This document shows positions 1 to 6,842 of a stretch of 32,750 nt of DNA, one piece after another. The DNA comes from Bacillota bacterium. GTDB lineage: Bacteria; Bacillota; Sulfobacillia; Sulfobacillales; Sulfobacillaceae. The stretch spans positions 1 through 32,750 of the forward strand of contig JAJZAN010000031.1 of assembly GCA_021799435.1 (NCBI GenBank). The letters run 5' to 3'. A program made the translations under genes and the position numbers. Every line of letters starts with the position of its first letter. Positions within the stretch are counted from its first letter, which is position 1. A model generated the notes under the pieces. It was not told the DNA's origin. It was given only the letters and a program-made list of their open reading frames with translations, and did not search any database.

Positions 1-53
1 TGTGGGAAGACTGGGACGAAGTGGCCGTCATCCCACCGGTGAGTGGAGGATAA
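1..53 (+). CDS. moaD: MoaD, molybdopterin synthase sulfur-carrier subunit (C-terminal fragment)
   Basis: Only the last 16 codons lie in the window; the reading frame is entered at position 3 and stops with TAA at 51-53. The visible end reads DEVAVIPPVSGG. A hydrophobic strand followed by PPVSGG and a terminal Gly-Gly is typical of MoaD and other beta-grasp sulfur carriers. In the family the last glycine is adenylated by MoeB and turned into the thiocarboxylate that donates sulfur to precursor Z. The identity is supported by the moaE gene that follows one base after the stop. The two Gly codons (GGA GGA) also form the ribosome binding site of moaE. The start lies off the left edge. Confidence 0.87.
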   Translation, partial: WEDWDEVAVIPPVSGG

Positions 54-54
54 G

Positions 55-498
55 ATGGATATTATACGGGTGCAGAATGGGGCTATTGAGGTGCAAGAAG
101 CGCTGGATGCCATTCAAGACTCCGCAGCCGGGGGGCAGGCGCTGTTTTTAGGGACGGTCCGCAATCAGTTTGAGGGACGGCCCAGCCGGGGACTTTTCTA
201 TGAAGCGTACCAAGAGTTGGCCGAAGCAGAAATGGCCGCCATTGCTGCCGAATTGAAAGCGGAGTTCGGTGTGGCCCATGTCGTCATGGTGCACCGCGTA
301 GGCGAGCTGGCATTGGGCGAATCGGCGGTACTGGTGGCCGTCTCTTCAGCGCACCGCGAAGAGGCCCTGAGGGCCTGCCAAGCAGGGATTGACCGCATTA
401 AGGCGCGGGCCCCCATTTGGAAGAAAGAGCGCTGGGCAGACGGCGGAACCGATTGGCACGACGATCCCGCCGCTAGGTCAGGTGAAACACCTCTTTAA
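55..498 (+). CDS. moaE: MoaE, molybdopterin synthase catalytic subunit
   Basis: This 147-residue protein has the usual MoaE length. The large subunit binds the MoaD thiocarboxylate tail and makes the dithiolene of molybdopterin in the cytoplasm. Family landmarks are visible: GTVRNQFEGR near residues 33-42, the SSAHRE segment with His100-Arg101, and RIKARAPIWKKE at 114-125. The last holds the conserved lysines, Lys116 and Lys123/124, matching Lys119 and Lys126 of the E. coli enzyme. I chose ATG 55 over the in-frame GTG at 43 because GGAGGA at 45-50 is correctly spaced for it; GTG 43 would have no ribosome binding site. The gene follows moaD directly and is certainly co-transcribed with it. Its last 26 bases overlap, tail to tail, the end of the response regulator on the other strand. 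Confidence 0.93.
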   Translation: MDIIRVQNGAIEVQEALDAIQDSAAGGQALFLGTVRNQFEGRPSRGLFYEAYQELAEAEMAAIAAELKAEFGVAHVVMVHRVGELALGESAVLVAVSSAHREEALRACQAGIDRIKARAPIWKKERWADGGTDWHDDPAARSGETPL

Positions 499-1213
499 TC
501 CGACGCACGTTGGAGCGGCTCACCAACACTTCGCTCCCGGCCTTGTCCTTCATTTTCAGCAGATAGGTGCCGTTGAAATAGGGCATGATTTCCTTCACGT
601 AACGGGTTTGGGCGATAAAACTGCGGTGGGTTCGGATAAAACCTTCCGGCAGTCGGTTCTCGAGCTCCCCGAGGGTAAAGCGGGTCGCCAGCCGTCCGTC
701 GCGCGTCGCCACAAAAATGGTATCCTGTTCGGCGACGATATAGACAATTTCCTCGACGGGCACGGGAACGGTATGACCGTTTTGATCGCACGGAACCCAT
801 TCCAGCTCCGCGTCGGCCCCGCTCGGGGCCGTGGCATTGGTCCCCGCCTGGGCTGTCAAGCGCCGGACCGTTTCTTCGATTCGGGCGGAACTAACCGGTT
901 TGGCCAGATAATCCACCGCTTGCACCCGGAAGGCGTCGATCGCATATTCCTCGTAGGCAGACACAAAAACAATTTTGACGCCGGGGCGGGTCTCTTTGAG
1001 TTCGGCGGCCAGTTCCATGCCACTGACGCCGGGCATGGATACATCTAAAAACACAACGTCGTAGTCAATGGCGCCGATGAGCGCCCGGGCTTCCGGAGCG
1101 CTGGCCGCTTCACCCACAATTTGGATGGCGTCCTCGTATGGGGCCAGCAAATAGCGCAGTTCCATCCGAGCTGGTGCTTCATCTTCGACAATTAAGGTTT
1201 TAAGCGGTAACAT
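473..1213 (-). CDS. LytTR-family response regulator
   Basis: This 246-residue protein has an N-terminal receiver domain (about 4-120) and a C-terminal LytTR DNA-binding domain (about 140-245). Receiver residues are all in place: acidic pair Glu10-Asp11, phosphoacceptor Asp57 in FLDVSMPG, Ser85 in VFVSAYEEYA and Lys105 in YLAKPVS. The LytTR part shows the typical strand pattern and the LPEGFIRTHRSFI segment. Such regulators bind direct repeats upstream of target genes when phosphorylated. The start overlaps the end of the sensor kinase gene by 14 bases, so the two are translationally coupled and almost certainly form a cognate pair. The family controls autolysis, pyruvate uptake, bacteriocin or virulence genes in different hosts; the target here cannot be told from the sequence. 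Confidence 0.92.
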   Translation of the reverse strand: MLPLKTLIVEDEAPARMELRYLLAPYEDAIQIVGEAASAPEARALIGAIDYDVVFLDVSMPGVSGMELAAELKETRPGVKIVFVSAYEEYAIDAFRVQAVDYLAKPVSSARIEETVRRLTAQAGTNATAPSGADAELEWVPCDQNGHTVPVPVEEIVYIVAEQDTIFVATRDGRLATRFTLGELENRLPEGFIRTHRSFIAQTRYVKEIMPYFNGTYLLKMKDKAGSEVLVSRSNVRRIKEVFHLT

Positions 1214-2480
1214 CCTCTTCCCCCCTCAATGGAATGGTCAGACGCACGGTCGTGCCCACCCCTTCGCGGGAGCGAAGCCGCAAATGGTAGTGAGGACCAT
1301 AGATACCCATCATGCGCTCGGCAACATTGGATAAACCCACGCCCATGCCGCTGCCGCGCCCCATCTCAAATATTTCGTACTGCTTGGCTTTCGGGATGCC
1401 GACGCCATTGTCGGAAACATAAATTACCAGCCGATCATGATGCAGGCGGGCGGTGACGCTGACGGTACCCGGCTGTTCGCGTTGACTAAGACCGTGCATC
1501 ACCGCGTTTTCAACCAAAGGCTGGATCGTCAGAATCGGCACCGGAACATCTAGGGCGCGGGGGTCGACCCGAACCCGGAAGAAGAGGCGTTCGCCAAAGC
1601 GGGCCCGCTCCAAGGTGAGATAGGTGTTAAGGTACTCAATTTCGTCTTTGAGAGAGATGGTGGGGCCGCGGTGCTGGAGTGAGCGCCGAAAGAATCCGGC
1701 CAGTTCCGTCAAAAGGTCGCGGGCTCGGTCGGGCTCGGTCCGGGAATAGGCGATGATGGTGTTGAGCACATTGAACAGAAAGTGCGGCCGAATCTGGGCC
1801 TGCAGCGCTTCGAGACGCGCATCGGCGGCCAGCGTGCGCTGTCGGTCTGCTTCCACAACCTCCATCAAGAGCGACAGCATCTGAGCGATGCCCTCGGCGT
1901 GCTGAACAATGCGGCTCGGCATCAATTTGTGGGTCGCAATATAAAGCTTGATGGAGCCTACGGACTGGCTGTGTGAGAGCAGGGGAGCAATGACCACGGT
2001 GCCTAAGTCGCACTCATCATAAGACCCCATGAGTTCATTGGTGTCCAGAACCCGCGTGACCCGATCGGCCATGGTGTGGCGGGTGGTCTCTGACAGCAAG
2101 CTGCCGGGTTGATGCTGGGGACAGGTTTTACCCGACCACCCCAAAACCATTTGGGTATCGGTGATGGCCACCGCGTCGACTTCCGCTGTGCGTTGAATAA
2201 TATCGGCCAGATGCTGAGCCGTGTCGCGATTCAAGCCTTGGCGAAGGTGGGGGAGTGCTTGGTTGCCGATTTGAAAGGTGGTCTCGGCGGGATCCGGTCC
2301 CGTGGGCTGTGCCGCCGCTAGATGGCGCCGAGCCTGAATTTGGCTAAAGAACCCGAAAGCCGCCAGAATGGCCGAGACGATGAGCATTGACATTGTGAGG
2401 GCAAGACCCGGTCGGGCAATGACGGCGGCGATGGCCAGTGCCCAAGCGGCAGCCCAACATATGGCCGAGCGTGTGATCAT
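1200..2480 (-). CDS. LytS-type sensor histidine kinase
   Basis: This is a 426-residue membrane kinase of the His_kinase (PF06580) class. Two hydrophobic segments lie at about 5-25 and 28-48, followed by a GAF-like sensor region (about 70-210) that ends VGSIKLYI as in LytS. The phosphoacceptor is His233 in QIRPHFLFNVLN, and the ATPase part shows the N box PLVENAVMHG (Asn325), G1 box DNGVGIP (357-363) and G2 box GSGMGVGLSNV (377-387). LytS and YehU proteins normally carry a large multi-helix 5TM-LYT input domain; here only two helices remain. That suggests sensing mainly by the GAF-like part, possibly from the cytoplasm. The ATG shares an ATGA overlap with the stop of the nicotinamidase gene upstream. 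Confidence 0.92.
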   Translation of the reverse strand: MITRSAICWAAAWALAIAAVIARPGLALTMSMLIVSAILAAFGFFSQIQARRHLAAAQPTGPDPAETTFQIGNQALPHLRQGLNRDTAQHLADIIQRTAEVDAVAITDTQMVLGWSGKTCPQHQPGSLLSETTRHTMADRVTRVLDTNELMGSYDECDLGTVVIAPLLSHSQSVGSIKLYIATHKLMPSRIVQHAEGIAQMLSLLMEVVEADRQRTLAADARLEALQAQIRPHFLFNVLNTIIAYSRTEPDRARDLLTELAGFFRRSLQHRGPTISLKDEIEYLNTYLTLERARFGERLFFRVRVDPRALDVPVPILTIQPLVENAVMHGLSQREQPGTVSVTARLHHDRLVIYVSDNGVGIPKAKQYEIFEMGRGSGMGVGLSNVAERMMGIYGPHYHLRLRSREGVGTTVRLTIPLRGEEDVTA

Positions 2481-3052
2481 CGGATTTCGGCTCCCTGGCC
2501 GGCCATTTCCTCCAGGGCCCGTGCACTGTCGCCGGCATTGACATCGACACCGCGCACGGCGTCTCGTAAGACGATGGTGCGAAATCCCGCCTTGAGCGCA
2601 TCCAGCACTGTGGCCTTAACGCAGTAGTCGGTGGCCAGTCCGGCCACGTAAACGGTATCTACCGATGCCCGATGCAGGAACGAGGCCAAGGGCTCACGAT
2701 GGCCTTCTGGCCCCTCCACAAGACCCTCAAATCCGCTGTATGCGTCCTGGTCGGGATCTTCTCCCTTCAGGCAGACGGCGTGGGGTGGCAACTGCAGCGC
2801 AGGGTGCAACGCAAACCCGAGAGTTCCCTGCACGCAATGCGGAGGCCATGGGCCGCCCCGCTCCCCAAAGGAGATATGATGCGGCGGATGATTGTCTTGG
2901 GTCGTGACAATGGGATATCCTTGGCGAAAGAAGTCTTCGGCCCAGGCCCGAACTATGGGGATAATCTGGTCTCCCTCGGGAACGGCCAGCGCCCCGCCGG
3001 GACAAAAATCGTTCTGCACGTCAACAATAATGAGTGCCGGATGTTCCATCAT
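2477..3052 (-). CDS. pncA: nicotinamidase (PncA-like isochorismatase-family hydrolase)
   Basis: The protein (191 residues) matches nicotinamidase in length and motifs. It converts nicotinamide to nicotinate and ammonia in NAD salvage. The cysteine-hydrolase triad is visible as Asp11 (IVDVQNDF), Lys96 (CLKGED) and Cys144 (ATDYCVKAT). Metal ligands are expected at Asp53, His55 and His59 (TQDNHPPHHISF) and His72 (WPPHCVQGT); the last motif is very typical of true nicotinamidases rather than other isochorismatase relatives. Start ATG 3052 follows AAGGGGGA; ATG 3049 is an equally possible start. It lies 10 bases after the LigB-like gene and overlaps the kinase by ATGA. Finding it inside a two-component operon is unusual and could tie signalling to NAD metabolism, but that is speculative. 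Confidence 0.9.
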   Translation of the reverse strand: MMEHPALIIVDVQNDFCPGGALAVPEGDQIIPIVRAWAEDFFRQGYPIVTTQDNHPPHHISFGERGGPWPPHCVQGTLGFALHPALQLPPHAVCLKGEDPDQDAYSGFEGLVEGPEGHREPLASFLHRASVDTVYVAGLATDYCVKATVLDALKAGFRTIVLRDAVRGVDVNAGDSARALEEMAGQGAEIR

Positions 3053-3062
3053 CTGTTCCCCC

Positions 3063-3887
3063 TTATGCTGTACGGCGTGTGAAGAGTGCGTTCATCATGC
3101 CAAAGTAGGTCGGGCAGTCATATCCGATAACATGGGACGAAAAGTTCGTTGTCAATGCCCCAGCCAAAATCACCATCTGCCACAGGGCATCAGGTTTGGC
3201 ATCGCTGACCCAGTCCATGTTGACGTTTAGCAGCGCATCCCAATCTTGTCTCTGGACCACTTCTTGAAACCATTGATCAAAGGCCGCGGCGGCCGGGTGA
3301 AATCCATAGGGGCCGGCGGCATCGTGGGCATGCGCCATGTCAGCCGAGGCGATGAGCCAGACGGGTTTTGGCCACGCGTCCAGCGTATCCCTCAGCGCCT
3401 GTCCCAACTCGAACAATTGGGTCAGTGCCCAGGCGCGGCTGGGGGTCATAACGACGGTTTTCAACCCCGCCACGGTTTGGCGCAGAAAATGCAAGGGAAC
3501 CTGAGCTCCCCAATCCATCGGAAGCTGGCTGTGGGGCCCGCTTGATGCACCGGCCGCGATTTTGGCTGTGGAAAGTCCGCAGCGCTCGGCTTGTTCCGCG
3601 ATAGCAGCGGCCAGGGCACGATCCACCTCAAAAGTTTCGTCCAAGATTTCTTTGCCTTCACTAAGCACGCCCCGCATGGTTTCACTGATGGAAACGGTGA
3701 CCATGTTTTCGGCTCGAATGCCGTGTGGGGTCAGCACGACGGCGGTCCCAGCCGGGACTCGGGCCAATCCTCGGGCGGCGAAAACCAGTCCATCATGAGT
3801 TTTGCGAAAACGTTCGTACAAAGGGTCGTGCAATTCTTCTAAGGCTTGCGAGCCGTGAGGCATGAGAGCGGCACCAACTAACGGCAT
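3063..3887 (-). CDS. class III extradiol dioxygenase (LigB)/MEMO-like protein
   Basis: This 274-residue protein has the LigB fold signatures: MPHG with His11, LTPHG with His55, and a C-terminal SADMAHAHD segment followed by GPYGFHPAA and a later FD. In true class III ring-cleaving dioxygenases the two histidines and a glutamate bind Fe(II). The same fold occurs in MEMO proteins and in AMMECR1-associated proteins of unknown reaction, and the substrate cannot be inferred. It is the first gene of the minus-strand operon leading to nicotinamidase, kinase and regulator. ATG 3887 is preceded by a strong GAGGAGGT. A weak promoter may lie just upstream (TTGCCG at 3940-3945 and TACCAT at 3915-3920 on the minus strand, 19-base spacer). 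Confidence 0.82.
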   Translation of the reverse strand: MPLVGAALMPHGSQALEELHDPLYERFRKTHDGLVFAARGLARVPAGTAVVLTPHGIRAENMVTVSISETMRGVLSEGKEILDETFEVDRALAAAIAEQAERCGLSTAKIAAGASSGPHSQLPMDWGAQVPLHFLRQTVAGLKTVVMTPSRAWALTQLFELGQALRDTLDAWPKPVWLIASADMAHAHDAAGPYGFHPAAAAFDQWFQEVVQRQDWDALLNVNMDWVSDAKPDALWQMVILAGALTTNFSSHVIGYDCPTYFGMMNALFTRRTA

Positions 3888-3962
3888 ACAGCACCTCCTC
3901 GATGACTTGCTCCTATGGTAGCAGATGGGGCCAACCGCGCGGCAAGACCGCCGTGTAACCTT

Positions 3963-3996
3963 GAAAAAAGATGCGGCCCCAAGGATGGGGCCGCAT
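3963..3996 (-). terminator. Rho-independent terminator of the permease gene
   Basis: A perfect 10-bp stem (3971-3980 with 3987-3996, ATGCGGCCCC against its complement) closes a six-base loop. On the minus strand it is followed by six T residues (3964-3969). It lies 17 bases past the permease stop and separates that transcript from the LigB operon. A second small hairpin, GGACGT-CAA-ACGTCC, lies between it and the stop codon (3997-4011). Confidence 0.9.
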
Positions 3997-4013
3997 GGAC
4001 GTCAAACGTCCTT

Positions 4014-5618
4014 TTAGGACACGGTCTTTGTGGACTCGGCGATGTTGTCGAGGGCATCTTGCACTTCGTTGGAGGCGCGACCGCTGGCCACACCCCAGTA
4101 GAAGAACACCAACCCGATGACGATGACCACAATGATGTCGAAGGGGTAGGGAATCACGTTCTTGAGGCCGCCCAGCTTGCTCGACCCCAGGTACGACATG
4201 CCCAACATGGCAATCAGGAACAACACCAGCCACAAGCCGCTCTTCAGGGACGCCGCATCGGGCTTCTGGATGGCTTCTGGAGTGGCATATCCGAAGATCA
4301 TATAGAGGACAATGCCGACCAAAATCGCCAACAGCAGCTTCGAATCGGTGTGCCAGCCGGTGAAGTACACAATCAAGGTTCCGATAACAAATGCCGCCGG
4401 TGCAATCCAACCTGCCCCGTTAAGCTTAAAGGGCCGATGGGCATCGGGGTTCGTACGGCGGAATACCGCCAAGGACACGGGACCAATGATATAGGTGAAC
4501 ACGGTGGCGCTTGAAACCAGACCCACCAGCGACTGCCATGACGGGAATGGCAGGAGGAAGATTAAGCCCAAAACAAACGCCACAATCAGCGAACCGGCCG
4601 GGATTCCCGTGCGGGGGTCCACTTTAGCCAATCCGCGCGGGAAATAGCCGTTCTTGGCCAACGCGTACAGCACGCGAGTGGTCGACGCCATGTAGACGTT
4701 TCCGGTACCTGCCGGTGATAGTACGGCGTCTGCGTACAGCAAGGTCACAAAGAATCCCAAGTTCAAGCTGGCAGCCACCTGCGCGAAAGGAGCGGTGTAG
4801 CTAATCGCCGCCCAGCCTTTGGCGAGAGCCGAACCAGGTACGGCCGCCACGAAGACCAACTGCAGCAGCACGTAGAGAGCAATCCCGATCAAGATCGAGA
4901 TAATTAAGGCCCGTGGGACGTCCCGCTGGGGGTTGCGCGCCTCACCGGCCAGGTCTACCGCCTGCCGGAAGCCCAGGAACGAGAAAATGACGCCTGAGGT
5001 GGCCAGAGCCACGAGGATGCCGGAGGTGCCGCCGGCCATAAATCCTCCCTTGTAATGACCCAGGTTAATCCAATGGAGTCCCGAAAACAGGAACACCAAA
5101 ATCGTCAGACTCGGCATAATGAACTTCAGCACAGTAATAAAAGTGTTCACCTTGGCGAACAGTCGAACGCCGAAGTAGTTGATGACGAAGAAGGCCAGCA
5201 TCAACAGCGCCGCCACCAACAGTCCCGAGCCGGTCAGAAGAGCGGTGCTGGAGTTGTACAAGCCGGGAGCCCAGTGCCCGGCGTATTGCATCACGGCTTC
5301 AGCCTCAATGGCCGGCACCGAGGCGTACGCAATCCATGCTGCCCAGCCCATGATGAAGCTGGTCAGATGGCCGTGCGTGTAGTGCGGATAACGGGCAATA
5401 GACCCCGACTCCGGCAACATGCCGCCAAGTTCCGCATAAACCAATCCAATCAATAAAACGGCGAGACCGCCAAGTATCCAAGCGATGATAGCGGATGGCC
5501 CGGCAATCTGTGCGGCGTACAACGAACCGAACAGCCAACCCGACCCGATGATGCCTCCCAATGAGGCCATGGTCAAGTCCAGCAGGCTCATCTCTCTTTT
5601 CAAGCCATTAGTGCTCAA
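4014..5618 (-). CDS. APC-superfamily amino-acid permease
   Basis: The protein has about 534 residues and roughly 12 or more hydrophobic helices. It begins with the APC signature GGIIGSGWLFGS in helix 1, where the unwound Gly-rich stretch binds the substrate amine, and has a VDLAGEARNPQRDVPRA segment typical of amino-acid permeases (AGT/YveA-like subgroups). The substrate is not identifiable. The open frame extends to 5705, but AAAGGAGG at 5633-5626 lies seven bases before TTG 5618, making TTG the likely start; the upstream residues are not transporter-like. The transcript has a long leader with strong pairing potential (see the separate entry) and ends in a clear terminator, so this is a monocistronic unit with probable post-transcriptional control. 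Confidence 0.9.
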   Translation of the reverse strand: MSTNGLKREMSLLDLTMASLGGIIGSGWLFGSLYAAQIAGPSAIIAWILGGLAVLLIGLVYAELGGMLPESGSIARYPHYTHGHLTSFIMGWAAWIAYASVPAIEAEAVMQYAGHWAPGLYNSSTALLTGSGLLVAALLMLAFFVINYFGVRLFAKVNTFITVLKFIMPSLTILVFLFSGLHWINLGHYKGGFMAGGTSGILVALATSGVIFSFLGFRQAVDLAGEARNPQRDVPRALIISILIGIALYVLLQLVFVAAVPGSALAKGWAAISYTAPFAQVAASLNLGFFVTLLYADAVLSPAGTGNVYMASTTRVLYALAKNGYFPRGLAKVDPRTGIPAGSLIVAFVLGLIFLLPFPSWQSLVGLVSSATVFTYIIGPVSLAVFRRTNPDAHRPFKLNGAGWIAPAAFVIGTLIVYFTGWHTDSKLLLAILVGIVLYMIFGYATPEAIQKPDAASLKSGLWLVLFLIAMLGMSYLGSSKLGGLKNVIPYPFDIIVVIVIGLVFFYWGVASGRASNEVQDALDNIAESTKTVS

Positions 5619-5625
5619 ACGAATT

Positions 5626-5753
5626 CCTCCTTTGTGCAGGGGATGAGGGAGTGAAGGTAACGAAGTGCACCGTAATCTTCGACAAAAGTGTGAGAATTCC
5701 TGCACATCCTCATGGTGGGGACGTTCCAGAATATGCCCATTTATCCCTCATCC
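5626..5753 (-). promoter_or_regulatory. Possible structured 5' leader (pseudoknot) of the permease gene
   Basis: On the minus strand, segment A at 5753-5744 (GGATGAGGGA) is perfectly complementary to A' at 5650-5641. Segment B at 5706-5699 (TGTGCAGG), inside the A-A' loop, is perfectly complementary to B' at 5640-5633, which directly abuts A'. The order A-B-A'-B' is that of an H-type pseudoknot, and B' runs into the AAAGGAGG ribosome binding site. I do not recognise a known riboswitch class and see no T-box motif. The pairing is seen in the sequence; the regulatory role is inferred. Confidence 0.4.
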
Positions 5754-5776
5754 ACCTTGGAAAAAATAGGAATTCG

Positions 5777-6754
5777 TTAGGCGGTGCACTGGGCGGTGAG
5801 CTTCGACAAGTCTTGCACTGCCTCTCCTGCGGTCGCCCGCTTGAGATCGGCGACTTGCTGCATGAGTCTCCACGCTTGGGTATAGAGTTTCTGAAAGACG
5901 CCCCACCAATACTCGGTGTCCTCGATGCCCAAGGACGTTCTTGTCCCCGCCAAAATCCGCGCGATGTGGTGACCCCCGGCGACTTGATGCGGTGCGGTGG
6001 CATTGGTGATGCCTAAACTTAAGGCCGGAATGACAAGGTGGTCAATCCGAGACGATTCCAGCGCATCGTGGTAAAAACGGACTTTATATCCCCGCATGAG
6101 AGCCTGTTCGCCGAAGCGCCGCACCAATTGAGTGTGGGTCAGACTGGATCCGCCCTCCAGGTGAATGGTGCGCTGGAGTCGGCTAAACTCGGCAGACAAT
6201 AGTTCCGCGTCAGGCCCCAAAGCCGTGAGCGGCGTGCCGAAGCCGTGCCAGTCTTGCGGACCAGACCCATTGTGGCGGCGTATCTCTGGGAGGTATTCGG
6301 CCACCCATTCGCGGACCAGTTCATCTAATCGAGGCCCTGCCGGCATGAGCAGGTCATATTCCGAGAGAGCCGCCAGGGCTCCGGAAAGGCACCGCTTGAT
6401 GCGCAGGTATAAGTGGTCAAGTTCCGGGTTGAGCGGCATGTCGTGGCCCGCCTGAACAGACTCCACCACCAAAGTGCGCGGGACTTCAATGTGGCGCACC
6501 ACATCGGCCGCAATCCAGCCGGTCTCCAGAGCTGGAACCACCAATCCTGTCATGAGGTCGGGCGCGTATACCGAGTGCCAGCGGATGTGCTGCCGGCCGC
6601 GGTCCAGGAATGTTTTGGAGATTTGACCGAGAAGCCGGTCCGCAGGCCCATGGATAACTTTAATTTTTTTGAGGGATCGGAGGTGCAGAGAGTAGAAGGT
6701 GCGGAATCCCACGGCTGTTTCGGCTTCCAACCAGCAATCGACGACATTGGGCAT
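5777..6754 (-). CDS. PRK06851-like tandem P-loop-fold protein with degenerate Walker A motifs
   Basis: This 325-residue protein appears to be two copies of one fold. Each half has a strand and turn where a P-loop would be (KKIKVIHGPADRLLGQ near 30-45, and RTIHLEGGSSLTHTQLV in the second half). Each is followed by a matching block: HIRWHSVYAPDLMTGLVVPAL, then KVRFYHDALESSRIDHLVIP and NATAPH. This layout resembles the uncharacterised PRK06851 ATPase family of Firmicutes as I remember it. The Gly-Lys-Ser/Thr of the Walker A motif is missing in both halves, so ATP hydrolysis is doubtful. ATG 6754 was chosen because AAGGGGG sits seven bases upstream, whereas ATG 6787 has no such site. It is divergent from the CAP-domain gene. 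The family assignment is from memory of motifs and is moderately sure. Confidence 0.6.
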   Translation of the reverse strand: MPNVVDCWLEAETAVGFRTFYSLHLRSLKKIKVIHGPADRLLGQISKTFLDRGRQHIRWHSVYAPDLMTGLVVPALETGWIAADVVRHIEVPRTLVVESVQAGHDMPLNPELDHLYLRIKRCLSGALAALSEYDLLMPAGPRLDELVREWVAEYLPEIRRHNGSGPQDWHGFGTPLTALGPDAELLSAEFSRLQRTIHLEGGSSLTHTQLVRRFGEQALMRGYKVRFYHDALESSRIDHLVIPALSLGITNATAPHQVAGGHHIARILAGTRTSLGIEDTEYWWGVFQKLYTQAWRLMQQVADLKRATAGEAVQDLSKLTAQCTA

Positions 6755-6842
6755 GCAATAACCCCCTTCTGGCAAGTAACGCATCATACGCCCCGTTCGG
6801 GGGAAGCGTGAGTAACGTATCGATGGACGGGGGTGGAGCAGA

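Noticed and set aside
389-1048. 219-codon plus-strand open frame opposite the response regulator
   Set aside because: It is antisense to a gene with complete receiver and LytTR motifs, has no ribosome binding site and shows no recognisable domain.
5619-5776. T-box or known amino-acid riboswitch in the permease leader
   Set aside because: No T-box AGGGUGGNACCGCG-type sequence and no core of the lysine, glycine or SAM classes could be found; only the unnamed pairing described in the findings remains.
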